NCBI RefSeq assembly: GCF_003732705.1
Contig: NZ_MOBR01000046.1
Location: 1 to 32,572, forward strand
Direction: 5' to 3'
DNA: 32,572 bases
Origin: Pseudomonas frederiksbergensis
GTDB lineage: Bacteria > Pseudomonadota > Gammaproteobacteria > Pseudomonadales > Pseudomonadaceae
Shown piece by piece: positions 1 through 7,405 of the stretch. The position numbers and the translations under genes are program-made. The notes below the pieces were generated by a model that ran no database searches, was not told the DNA's origin, and saw nothing but the letters and a program-made list of their open reading frames with translations. How positions within the stretch are numbered: the first letter of the stretch is position 1; every line of letters begins with the position of its first letter.

Positions 1-53
1 ACTTCCTCATGAAACACCCCATCGGTTGTGTCCAACTTTTGGGGTGCAGACCA
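1..53 (-). mobile_element. End of an IS3-type insertion sequence (partial, cut by window start)
   Basis: Read on the minus strand, the sequence from 53 begins TGGTCTGCACCCCAAAAG, then TTGGACACAA, and reaches an ATG at 10-8 followed by AGG AAG (M-R-K). A TG-start terminus with CCCCAAAAGTTGGACA, followed closely by the orfA start codon, is typical of IS3-family (IS51-like) ends as I know them. The adjacent REP copy lacks exactly its left outer arm, so position 53/54 is a likely insertion junction. The rest of the element lies outside the window, and its target duplication and transposase cannot be seen. Confidence 0.55.
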
Positions 54-144
54 CTCTGCGTGGGAATGCATCCCGTGACGCTCCGCGTCACAGTGGACGC
101 AGAGCGTCCATGGCGGCGTTCCCACGCAGAGCGTGGGAACGATC
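54..144. repeat. REP/REPIN-type palindromic element, left arm interrupted
   Basis: Copy 1 of the large REP family in this window. It holds the hairpins GTGACGCTCCGCGTCAC and GGACGCAGAGCGTCC and an intact right outer hairpin ending in GGGAACGATC. The left outer hairpin starts only at its loop (CTCTGCGTGGGAATGC), because the putative IS end at 1-53 replaces the first arm. Confidence 0.85.
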
Positions 145-211
145 GAAATGAAGTATAAGGATCGCAGGTACAGACGTGGAACCCTGTTCTAAGCTCACAG
201 TCGTATCGTCA

Positions 212-229
212 CTTGCACGTTCGTACAAG
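212..229. promoter_or_regulatory. Candidate TetR-type operator upstream of the RND operon
   Basis: CTTGCACG and CGTACAAG form an inverted repeat with a 2-bp centre; 7 of 8 arm positions are complementary. It ends just before the AAAAGGAG ribosome binding site of the first adaptor gene, where a bound repressor could block transcription. RND operons are commonly controlled by a neighbouring TetR regulator, but none is visible here; it could lie beyond the window start. Confidence 0.4.
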
Positions 230-243
230 GAAAAGGAGTCTGC

Positions 244-1347
244 ATGGCGAGTACCGGATTGAAAATAATAGTGGGGCTGGGCGTGTTCGCCCTGCTGACC
301 GCTTGCGGCGATAAAAAACCGGTCGAGAAAGACCTGCCTCGGGTCTTCGTGCAAGCGGTCAAACCCGCGGATTACGCCGCTTCGGTGACCCTCACCGGTG
401 ACGTCCAGGCCAGGGTGCAGACCGAGTTGTCGTTCCGCGTCGGCGGCAAGATCATCCAGCGCATGGTCGATGTCGGTGACCGGGTTTCCGCCAAACAGGT
501 CCTCGCCAAACTCGATCCGAAAGACCTGCAGACCAACGTCGATTCGGCCCAGGCCCAAGTCACCGCCGAGCAGGCGCGGGTCAAACAGACCGCCGCCGCG
601 TTCGTGCGCCAGCAAAAACTGCTGCCCAAGGGCTACACCAGTCAAAGCGAATACGACGCCGCCCAAGCGGCGTTGCGCAGCAGCCAGAGCGCCCTGACCG
701 CCGCCCAGGCGCAACTGGCCAACGCCCGGGAACAACTGAGCTACACCTCGCTGATTTCCGAAGCGCCCGGCGTGATTACTGCGCGCCAGGCCGAAGTCGG
801 CCAAGTGGTGCAAGCTACCGTGCCGATCTTCAGCCTGGCCCGGGACGGCGAACGCGATGCCGTGTTCAACGTCTACGAATCGCTGCTGGCCGAGCCGCCC
901 TCGGACAAATCCGTGGTGGTCAGCCTGCTTGATAACCCGGCGATCAAAACCACCGGCACCGTTCGCGAAATCACGCCGGCGGTGTCCGCGCAGACCGGCA
1001 CCGTGCAAGTCAAAGTCACCCTCCATGGCCTGCCCGACGGCATGCAACTCGGCTCGGTGGTCAGTGCCACGGCCAAGACGCCTGGCAAATCGGCGGTGGA
1101 ATTGCCCTGGTCAGCCCTGACCAAAAACCTCAGCGACCCGGCCGTATGGCTGGTGGACGCTGACGGCAAGGCGCAACTGCACACCGTCACCGTCGGCCGT
1201 TACCTGACCGGCAAAGTCATCATCAGCGGCGGTCTGGACGGTGGTGAAAAAGTCATCATCGCCGGTGGCCAGTTATTGCACCCGGGAATGAAAGTGGAAA
1301 TCGCCGAAAACACCTATAAGGATCTGGCACCGGGAGCCGAACAATGA
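244..1347 (+). CDS. triA: RND efflux periplasmic adaptor, TriA-like lipoprotein
   Basis: This is a membrane fusion protein (367 aa) that links an inner-membrane RND pump to an outer-membrane channel. The N-terminus has a lipoprotein signal with lipobox LLTAC (Cys about residue 21). A lipoyl/barrel-sandwich half follows (GDVQARVQTELSFRVGGKI), then a helical hairpin rich in Gln and Ala (about 95-165), the second lipoyl half, and a C-terminal beta-barrel and membrane-proximal domain. The ATG has a strong AAAAGGAG site 6 nt upstream. The stop overlaps the next ATG (ATGA), so translation is coupled. Two adaptors followed by one RND permease is the arrangement of Pseudomonas TriABC (triclosan efflux with OpmH). 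The symbol rests on that architecture, and the substrate in this strain is unknown. Confidence 0.8.
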   Translation: MASTGLKIIVGLGVFALLTACGDKKPVEKDLPRVFVQAVKPADYAASVTLTGDVQARVQTELSFRVGGKIIQRMVDVGDRVSAKQVLAKLDPKDLQTNVDSAQAQVTAEQARVKQTAAAFVRQQKLLPKGYTSQSEYDAAQAALRSSQSALTAAQAQLANAREQLSYTSLISEAPGVITARQAEVGQVVQATVPIFSLARDGERDAVFNVYESLLAEPPSDKSVVVSLLDNPAIKTTGTVREITPAVSAQTGTVQVKVTLHGLPDGMQLGSVVSATAKTPGKSAVELPWSALTKNLSDPAVWLVDADGKAQLHTVTVGRYLTGKVIISGGLDGGEKVIIAGGQLLHPGMKVEIAENTYKDLAPGAEQ

Positions 1348-2411
1348 AGCGCCTGATGCTGATGTCCGCCGGCCTGCTGCTGGTCGCCTGCTCGAAAAAA
1401 GAACCACCGCCGGAGCCGGTGCGCCCGGTGCTGTCCATTGAAGTCAAAGCGCTGAACGAGGAAAGCCTCGGCCGCTTCGCCGGCAGCATCCAGGCCCGCT
1501 ATGAAAGCAATATCGGCTTCCGCGTGCCGGGTCGCATCGCCAGCCGTAACGTCGATGTCGGCAACGAAGTGGAGAAGGGCGCCTTACTCGCAACCCTCGA
1601 CCCCACCGATCAGCAGAACCAGTTGCGCTCCGCCCAAGGCGATCTGGCCCGCATCCAGGCGCAATTCATCAACGCCCAGGCCAGTGCCCGCCGTCAGCAG
1701 GAATTGTTTGATCGTGGGGTCGGCGCCCAGGCCCAACTCGACATCGCCCAGACCGACCTGAAAACCACCCAGGCGTCCCTCGATCAGGCCAAGGCCTCGG
1801 TGGATCAGGCCAAGGACCAACTCAACTACGTGCAATTGCGCACCGATCACAAAGCCATCGTCACCGCGTGGAATGCCGAGGCCGGGCAAGTCGTGACCGC
1901 CGGTCAGCAAGTGGTGACCCTGGCGCAACCGGACATCAAGGAAGCGGTGATCGACCTGCCCGATACCCTGGTCGATCAACTGCCAACGGACGTGGTGTTC
2001 CAGGTCGCCGCGCAGTTGGACCCGAGCATCACCAGCACCGCGATCATCCGCGAAATCGAACCCCAGGCCCAAAGCGCGACCCGTACCCGCCGCGCGCGCC
2101 TGACCCTGACCGACACGCCTCCGGGCTTTCGTCTCGGCACGGCGATCAGCGTGACCCTCAGCTCGGCGATCAAACCGCGCCTCGAATTACCGGTCAGTGC
2201 GTTGCAAGAAGTCGATGGCAAAACCCGTATCTGGGTGATCGACCCGCAAAACCAGACCGTTTCCCCACGGGACGTCAGCCTGATCAGCCGCACCGATGAC
2301 ACGGTGGTGCTGGCCGACGGCGTGAAGTCCGGTGAGCGTGTGGTCAGCGCCGGTGTGAACAGCCTGAAACCCGGGCAAAAAGTCAAAGTCGACGAGGGCA
2401 GCCCACAATGA
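1344..2411 (+). CDS. triB: Second RND efflux periplasmic adaptor, TriB-like lipoprotein
   Basis: This is a second membrane fusion protein (355 aa), clearly paralogous to the preceding adaptor. It has a lipobox LLVAC near residue 16, the same lipoyl motif (IGFRVPGRIASRNVDVGNEV), a Gln/Ala-rich coiled hairpin at about 85-150, and a beta-barrel domain with the typical PPGFRLGTAISV segment. It starts inside the stop of the first adaptor and its own stop overlaps the permease ATG, so the three genes form one coupled operon. In TriABC both adaptors are required and are thought to form the heteromeric periplasmic ring. No outer-membrane channel gene follows, consistent with use of a channel encoded elsewhere (OpmH/TolC type). 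Confidence 0.8.
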   Translation: MKRLMLMSAGLLLVACSKKEPPPEPVRPVLSIEVKALNEESLGRFAGSIQARYESNIGFRVPGRIASRNVDVGNEVEKGALLATLDPTDQQNQLRSAQGDLARIQAQFINAQASARRQQELFDRGVGAQAQLDIAQTDLKTTQASLDQAKASVDQAKDQLNYVQLRTDHKAIVTAWNAEAGQVVTAGQQVVTLAQPDIKEAVIDLPDTLVDQLPTDVVFQVAAQLDPSITSTAIIREIEPQAQSATRTRRARLTLTDTPPGFRLGTAISVTLSSAIKPRLELPVSALQEVDGKTRIWVIDPQNQTVSPRDVSLISRTDDTVVLADGVKSGERVVSAGVNSLKPGQKVKVDEGSPQ

Positions 2412-5400
2412 AAGGGAGTTTCAACTTATCCGAATGGGCCCTCAAACATCAGTCGTTCGTCTGGTATTTGATGTTCGTCGCGCTGCTGATGGGCGTGTTC
2501 TCGTACATGAACCTGGGCCGCGAGGAAGACCCCTCGTTCACCATCAAAACCATGGTCATCCAGACCCGCTGGCCCGGTGCGACCCAGGAAGAAACCCTCA
2601 AGCAGGTCACTGACCGCATCGAGAAAAAACTCGAAGAGCTCGACTCCCTCGACTACGTGAAAAGCTACACGCGACCCGGAGAATCGACGGTCTTCGTGTA
2701 CTTGCGCGACACCACCAGCGCCAAGGACATCCCGGAAATCTGGTACCAGGTACGCAAGAAGATCAACGACATTCGCGGCGACTTCCCCAAAGGTCTGCAA
2801 GGGCCGGGGTTCAACGACGAGTTTGGTGATGTGTTCGGTTCGGTGTACGCCTTCACCGCCGACGGTTTGTCGATGCGCCAGTTGCGCGATTACGTGGAGC
2901 AAGTGCGAGCGGCGGTTCGTGATGTACCGGGGCTGGGCAAGGTCGAAATGGTCGGCGAGCAGGATGAAGTCCTGTACCTGAACTTCTCCACGCGCAAACT
3001 CGCTGCGCTGGGTATCGATCAGCGCCAAGTGGTGCAGAGCCTGCAATCGCAAAACGCCGTGACCCCGGCGGGTGTGATCGAGGCCGGGCCGGAGCGGATT
3101 TCCGTGCGCACCTCCGGGCAGTTCGCGTCCGAGAAAGACCTGGCCAACGTCAACCTGCGGCTCAACGACCGCTTCTATCGACTGGCCGATATCGCTGAAA
3201 TCAGCCGTGGCTATGTCGATCCGGCCACCCCGCAATTCCGCTTCAACGGTCACCCGGCCATCGGCCTGGCGATTGCGATGAAGAAGGGTGGCAACATCCA
3301 GGAATTCGGCAAGGCCCTGCACCAGCGCATGACCGACCTGACCGCTGATCTGCCGGTAGGCGTCGGCGTGCACAACGTCTCCGATCAGGCCGACGTGGTG
3401 GAAAAAGCCGTCGGCGGCTTTACCAGTGCGTTGTTCGAAGCGGTGGTGATCGTGCTGATCGTCAGCTTCATCAGCCTTGGCGTGCGCGCCGGTCTGGTGG
3501 TGGCGTGCTCGATTCCGCTGGTGCTGGCGATGGTCTTTGTGTTCATGGAATACAGCGGCATCACCATGCAGCGGATTTCCCTCGGTGCGCTGATCATCGC
3601 CCTCGGCCTGTTGGTGGACGACGCGATGATCACCGTGGAGATGATGGTCACGCGCCTGGAAATGGGCGAGACCAAGGAACAAGCCGCGACGTTCGCCTAC
3701 ACCTCGACCGCGTTTCCGATGCTCACCGGGACGCTGGTGACGGTGGCCGGGTTTGTGCCGATTGGCTTGAATGCCAGTTCTGCCGGTGAGTACACCTTCA
3801 CCCTGTTCGCGGTAATCGCCGTGGCAATGCTGGTGTCATGGGTGGTCGCGGTGTTGTTCGCCCCGGTGATCGCCGTGCACATCCTGAGTACGAACATTAA
3901 ACCCCATAGCGCCGAGCCGGGTCGCATCGGTCGGGCGTTCAATGGCGGCATGTTCTGGGCCATGCGCAACCGCTGGTGGGCCATCGGTATCACCATCGGG
4001 CTGTTCGTGGCGTCGGTGTTTTCCATGCAGTTCGTGCAGAACCAGTTCTTCCCGTCCTCGGATCGCCCGGAAATCCTCGTTGACCTCAACCTGCCGCAAA
4101 ACGCCTCGATGGACGAGACGCGCAAGGCGGTGGACAAGCTCGAAGCGACGTTCAAGGACGACCCGGACATTGTGCGCTGGAGCACTTACATCGGCGAAGG
4201 TGCGATCCGTTTCTACCTGCCTCTCGACCAGCAATTGCAGAACCCGTACTACGCGCAATTGATCATCGTCAGCAAAGGCCTGGAATCGCGCACCGCGCTC
4301 AGCCAGCGCTTGCGTGAACGGCTGCGCAAAGACTTTGTCGGCATTGGCAGCTACGTCCAGGCCCTGGAAATGGGGCCGCCGGTGGGGCGGCCGATCCAGT
4401 ACCGGGTCAGCGGCAAGGACATCGATCAGGTGCGCAAACACGCGATCGAACTGGCCACTGAACTGGATAAAAACTCGCACATCGGCGAGATCATTTACGA
4501 CTGGAACGAGCCGGGCAAAGTCCTGCGCATCGACATCGCCCAGGACAAGGCGCGGCAACTGGGGCTGTCGTCGGAAGACGTGGCCAACCTGATGAACAGC
4601 ATCGTCGTCGGTTCGCCGATCACACAGGTGGACGATGACATCTACCTGATCAACGTGGTTGGCCGCGCCGAAGACGCTGAACGTGGTACGCCGGAAACCC
4701 TGCAAAACCTGCAAATCGTCACGCCGGGCGGCACCTCGATTCCGCTGCTGGCCTTCGCCACCGTTCGCTATGAACTGGAGCAACCGCTGGTGTGGCGCCG
4801 GGATCGCAAACCGACCATCACCATCAAGGCTGCGGTGCGCGACGAGATCCAACCGACGGATCTGGTGAAACAGCTGCAACCGACCATCGACAAATTCGCT
4901 GCCGGTTTGCCGGTGGGTTACAAGGTCGCTACCGGCGGCACCGTCGAAGAGAGTGGCAAGGCCCAAGGGCCAATTGCCAAGGTTGTGCCGCTGATGCTGT
5001 TCTTGATGGCGACTTTTCTGATGATCCAGCTGCACAGCGTGCAGAAGCTGTTCCTGGTGGCCAGCGTCGCGCCGCTCGGCTTGATCGGCGTGGTGCTGGC
5101 GCTGATTCCGACCGGCACGCCGATGGGCTTCGTGGCGATTCTCGGGATCCTGGCGCTGATCGGCATCATCATCCGCAACTCGGTGATTCTGGTGACGCAA
5201 ATTGAATCGCTGGAGAAGGAAGGCCTTGAACCGTGGGACGCGGTGGCGCAGGCGACGGAGCATCGTCGCCGGCCGATTCTGCTGACGGCAGCGGCGGCGA
5301 GCCTGGGGATGATCCCGATTGCGAGGGAAGTGTTCTGGGGGCCGATGGCCTACGCGATGATTGGCGGGATTATCATCGCGACCTTGCTGACGCTGCTGTT

Positions 5401-5461
5401 TTTGCCGGCGCTGTATGTGGCCTGGTACAAAATTCGCGAGCCGAAGAAAGAGTCAGCCTAA
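2408..5461 (+). CDS. triC: RND efflux permease, TriC-like
   Basis: This is an inner-membrane proton-driven resistance-nodulation-division transporter (1017 aa, full length for the family). TM1 lies at about 15-35, followed by a large periplasmic porter domain. TM2-TM6 contain the proton-relay Asp pair in GLLVDDAMITVEMM (about 400-415). A second periplasmic domain and TM8-TM12 follow, with the C-terminal GIIIRNSVILV segment. The porter sequence (LGREEDPSFTIKTMVI, WPGATQEE) belongs to the branch containing TriC and related pumps rather than MexB/AcrB. It is the last gene of the coupled operon, and a REP element begins one base after its TAA. Substrate specificity cannot be read from the sequence. 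Confidence 0.85.
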   Translation: MKGSFNLSEWALKHQSFVWYLMFVALLMGVFSYMNLGREEDPSFTIKTMVIQTRWPGATQEETLKQVTDRIEKKLEELDSLDYVKSYTRPGESTVFVYLRDTTSAKDIPEIWYQVRKKINDIRGDFPKGLQGPGFNDEFGDVFGSVYAFTADGLSMRQLRDYVEQVRAAVRDVPGLGKVEMVGEQDEVLYLNFSTRKLAALGIDQRQVVQSLQSQNAVTPAGVIEAGPERISVRTSGQFASEKDLANVNLRLNDRFYRLADIAEISRGYVDPATPQFRFNGHPAIGLAIAMKKGGNIQEFGKALHQRMTDLTADLPVGVGVHNVSDQADVVEKAVGGFTSALFEAVVIVLIVSFISLGVRAGLVVACSIPLVLAMVFVFMEYSGITMQRISLGALIIALGLLVDDAMITVEMMVTRLEMGETKEQAATFAYTSTAFPMLTGTLVTVAGFVPIGLNASSAGEYTFTLFAVIAVAMLVSWVVAVLFAPVIAVHILSTNIKPHSAEPGRIGRAFNGGMFWAMRNRWWAIGITIGLFVASVFSMQFVQNQFFPSSDRPEILVDLNLPQNASMDETRKAVDKLEATFKDDPDIVRWSTYIGEGAIRFYLPLDQQLQNPYYAQLIIVSKGLESRTALSQRLRERLRKDFVGIGSYVQALEMGPPVGRPIQYRVSGKDIDQVRKHAIELATELDKNSHIGEIIYDWNEPGKVLRIDIAQDKARQLGLSSEDVANLMNSIVVGSPITQVDDDIYLINVVGRAEDAERGTPETLQNLQIVTPGGTSIPLLAFATVRYELEQPLVWRRDRKPTITIKAAVRDEIQPTDLVKQLQPTIDKFAAGLPVGYKVATGGTVEESGKAQGPIAKVVPLMLFLMATFLMIQLHSVQKLFLVASVAPLGLIGVVLALIPTGTPMGFVAILGILALIGIIIRNSVILVTQIESLEKEGLEPWDAVAQATEHRRRPILLTAAAASLGMIPIAREVFWGPMAYAMIGGIIIATLLTLLFLPALYVAWYKIREPKKESA

Positions 5462-5462
5462 T

Positions 5463-5571
5463 GATCGTTCCCACGCTCCGCGTGGGAATGCCTCCCGGGA
5501 CGCTCCGCGTCCCTACGGCGGTGACGCAGAGCGTCACGGGCTGCATTCCCACGCGGAGCGTGGGAACGATC
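5463..5571. repeat. REP/REPIN-type palindromic element between convergent genes
   Basis: Copy 2 of the large REP family. The outer arms GATCGTTCCCACGC and GCGTGGGAACGATC enclose two inner hairpins, GGGACGCTCCGCGTCCC and GTGACGCAGAGCGTCAC. It starts one base after the triC stop. Its last two bases (TC) form part of the stop codon of the converging methyltransferase gene, so it probably serves as the 3' end of both transcripts. Confidence 0.9.
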
Positions 5572-6199
5572 AGTCGGCGCGGCGCCAAACGCTGGCCAAC
5601 CAAGGCTGTTGCTCGCGCGGCAACCCCGCCGGGCGGTAGTAATGCTCCAACTCGACAAACCCGGCCTCGGTCAGCAATGCCTGCCACGCCGGTAAATCGT
5701 GATAAGCCCCATACCGTGGCCCATTCCAGCCTTCCTGATTCTCCCCACGTGGATTGGAACTGAACAACACCCCACCCGGTTTCAACGTGGCGTGCAGTTG
5801 CTTCAACACCCGAGGCAATTCCTGGCGCGGGATGTGAAACAGCACGGCGTTGGCAAAAATCCCGTCAAAGCGCTCCGCCGGCAGATCCAGCTTCAGAAAA
5901 TCCTGCTGCCAGACTTCGCAACCGCTGTCTTCCCGGGCCATCTGCGCAAACTTTTCCGATCCATCGAGGCCGACGGCGGTGTGGCCCATGCGCGTAAAAG
6001 TTTGCAAGTCCCGCCCCGGCCCGCAGCCGAAATCGAGAATGCTGAACGGCGCCGAACCCTGGAGGTGCCGCAGTAAGGCATCGATGTTCTGGCTGACATC
6101 GTGATCACGCGTCCCCTCGCGAAAACCATCGGCCACCGAGTTGTAATGGCCCAGGGTGGTGGCGGTGATTTTCTGGAGGTCGTCGGGGGTCTGTTTCAT
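5570..6199 (-). CDS. Class I SAM-dependent methyltransferase
   Basis: This is a Rossmann-fold methyltransferase (209 aa from the ATG at 6199). Motif I is ILDFGCGPGRDLQTF (SAM binding), followed by an acidic loop after VGLDGSEKF, motif II/III FDGIFANAVLFHIPR, and LHATLKPGGVLFSSNPRG. This is the methyltransferase_11/25 pattern of small-molecule enzymes. The acceptor is unknown. A TTG at 6250 would add 17 residues without homologous character, so the internal ATG is preferred, although neither has a strong ribosome binding site. The stop codon overlaps the end of a REP element. The upstream region contains the tandem structured repeats described separately, which might lie in its leader. Confidence 0.8.
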   Translation of the reverse strand: MKQTPDDLQKITATTLGHYNSVADGFREGTRDHDVSQNIDALLRHLQGSAPFSILDFGCGPGRDLQTFTRMGHTAVGLDGSEKFAQMAREDSGCEVWQQDFLKLDLPAERFDGIFANAVLFHIPRQELPRVLKQLHATLKPGGVLFSSNPRGENQEGWNGPRYGAYHDLPAWQALLTEAGFVELEHYYRPAGLPREQQPWLASVWRRAD

Positions 6200-6271
6200 G
6201 GGGGGCTGCGCAGGCAATGGGGATTTGCCGAATATACGCCATGAGCCCAAGGACGGGGTTGCGATGTGGGT

Positions 6272-6346
6272 GGCGGCTGTACTCAGGTTAGTAGGTCGGT
6301 CAATAGGAAAACCGGTGCACCCGAGAGTGCCCTGTGTACAGCCGCC
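6272..6346 (-). ncRNA. Structured 75-nt repeat, copy 1 (candidate RNA motif)
   Basis: Read on the minus strand this forms a long closing stem (GGCGGCTGTACACAGG with CCTGAGTACAGCCGCC, 15 of 16 pairs). Inside are a GCACU-CUCG-GGUGC hairpin and a short CGGU/ACCG stem, with CUAACC left unpaired before the closing strand. Its sister copy at 6410-6484 has the same length and the same fold despite many base changes. No open reading frame fits. It lies about 70 bp upstream of the methyltransferase start and could be part of its leader, a small RNA, or a mobile palindromic element. Confidence 0.55.
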
Positions 6347-6409
6347 AAATCTTCAACTCTGCTTCATCCCCAGACAATCAATCGAACTGTCAACCAAACG
6401 AACAGGGGG

Positions 6410-6484
6410 GGCGGCTGCGCACAGGTTAGTCGACCGGCTCCAGGCAATACCGGCGCACCCGAGGGTGCCCTGCGCACAGCCACC
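6410..6484 (-). ncRNA. Structured 75-nt repeat, copy 2 (candidate RNA motif)
   Basis: This is the second copy of the 75-nt motif. On the minus strand all 16 positions of the closing stem pair, three of them as G-U wobbles. On the plus strand the same positions would be C-A or A-C mismatches. The inner hairpin is GCACC-CUCG-GGUGC and the third stem is CCGGU/GCCGG. Strand-specific wobbles and an A-U to G-C compensatory change relative to copy 1 argue for function as RNA transcribed leftward. The family is not one I can name with certainty. Confidence 0.6.
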
Positions 6485-6545
6485 ATAACGTTCAGGCAAT
6501 GAAAACACCTGGAATGAGGTGGCGCTGTGCGCCTAGAAAAATCCG

Positions 6546-6597
6546 GGCGACTAAACCCGATCACTGATATGCAGTGACGGGCCGAAGACTAGCCACC
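6546..6597 (-). ncRNA. Hairpin element upstream of the structured repeats
   Basis: On the minus strand an outer stem GGUGGCUA/UAGUCGCC (eight pairs, two G-U) encloses a strong inner stem, CCCGUCACUG with CAGUGAUCGGG, around a short AU-rich loop. As in the neighbouring 75-nt repeats, the wobble positions pair only on the minus strand. The element shares the GGTGGCT start with those repeats, and all three may belong to one leftward transcript. Confidence 0.45.
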
Positions 6598-6701
6598 GGA
6601 TTTGGCAGGCGCAAGCGAGCGAAATGATCTAGGAAATGTCCTGCAAATGAAAGGGAACGGGCCTGCTGGCACTCTGATTTTCTTGTAGGAACTCTTCCCT
6701 T

Positions 6702-6723
6702 CGCAGGTCGATGATGACCTGCG
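6702..6723. other. Perfect 8-bp inverted repeat downstream of metI
   Basis: CGCAGGTC and GACCTGCG flank a 6-nt GATGAT loop, about 40 bp past the metI stop. No T-run follows on either strand, so it is not a convincing intrinsic terminator. It may still mark the transcript end of the methionine transporter operon. Confidence 0.3.
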
Positions 6724-6760
6724 CCGAGAGATCACCCAACAATAGGTGTTCGCAACTTGC

Positions 6761-7405
6761 CTAGCGTTTGTTGAGGCCCCGTGCGAGGCGATCGCCACCG
6801 AGTTGGATGATGGCCACCAACACCACCAGCAACACAATCACCGTCAACATGATCTGGCTGTCAAAACGCTGATACCCGTACCGATACGCAATGTCCCCAA
6901 GCCCACCGGCACCAATCGCCCCGGCCATGGCGGACGAGTTGATCATCGTCACCAACGTGATGGTGAAACCGCCAACAATCCCCGGCAACGCCTCTGGCAA
7001 CAGCACATGCCAGACGATATGCCAGCGCCGGCAACCCATCGCCTGCGCCGCTTCGATCAAGCCGTGATCGACTTCACGCAAACTCACTTCGGCAATCCGC
7101 GCAAAAAACGGCGTGGCAGCAATGGTCAGCGGCACGACCGCCGCCCAGACACCGTAAGTGGTGCCGACGATCAACCGCGTGAACGGAATCAGCGCCACCA
7201 TCAGAATCAAAAACGGAATCGAGCGGAACAGGTTCACGAACGCGCCCAGCACACGGTTCAGCGCGGGTGCCTGATAGATGCCGCCCTTGTCGCTGGTGAC
7301 CAGAATCACGGCCATCGGAATCCCCGCCAGCAGTGCGATCAACGACGACACGCCCACCATCAGGAAGGTGTCGATAAAGCCCTGAAGCAAGCGATCAAAC
7401 CACAT
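6761..7405 (-). CDS. metI: Methionine-type ABC transporter permease MetI
   Basis: This is an inner-membrane permease (214 aa) of the methionine uptake (MUT) family, with five predicted membrane spans. Its coupling-helix EAA motif reads EAAQAMGCRRWHIVWHVLLPEALPGI (the EAA...G...I pattern). The start is the ATG at 7405, which overlaps the 3' end of metN by 11 bp. A much longer frame reaching 7807 is only the shadow of metN. It is the last gene of the metQ-metN-metI order. The substrate could be L- or D-methionine or a related sulfur compound. Confidence 0.88.
   Translation of the reverse strand: MWFDRLLQGFIDTFLMVGVSSLIALLAGIPMAVILVTSDKGGIYQAPALNRVLGAFVNLFRSIPFLILMVALIPFTRLIVGTTYGVWAAVVPLTIAATPFFARIAEVSLREVDHGLIEAAQAMGCRRWHIVWHVLLPEALPGIVGGFTITLVTMINSSAMAGAIGAGGLGDIAYRYGYQRFDSQIMLTVIVLLVVLVAIIQLGGDRLARGLNKR

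Noticed and set aside
2426..5263. Long leftward open frames opposite triC (418 and 475 aa)
   Set aside because: They are the antisense shadow of a well-conserved RND permease in GC-rich DNA; their His/Asp/Arg-rich translations match no family.
6364..6564. 66-aa leftward frame across the structured repeat region
   Set aside because: Its sequence follows the RNA stem repeats, with no ribosome site; base changes between the copies preserve pairing rather than codons.
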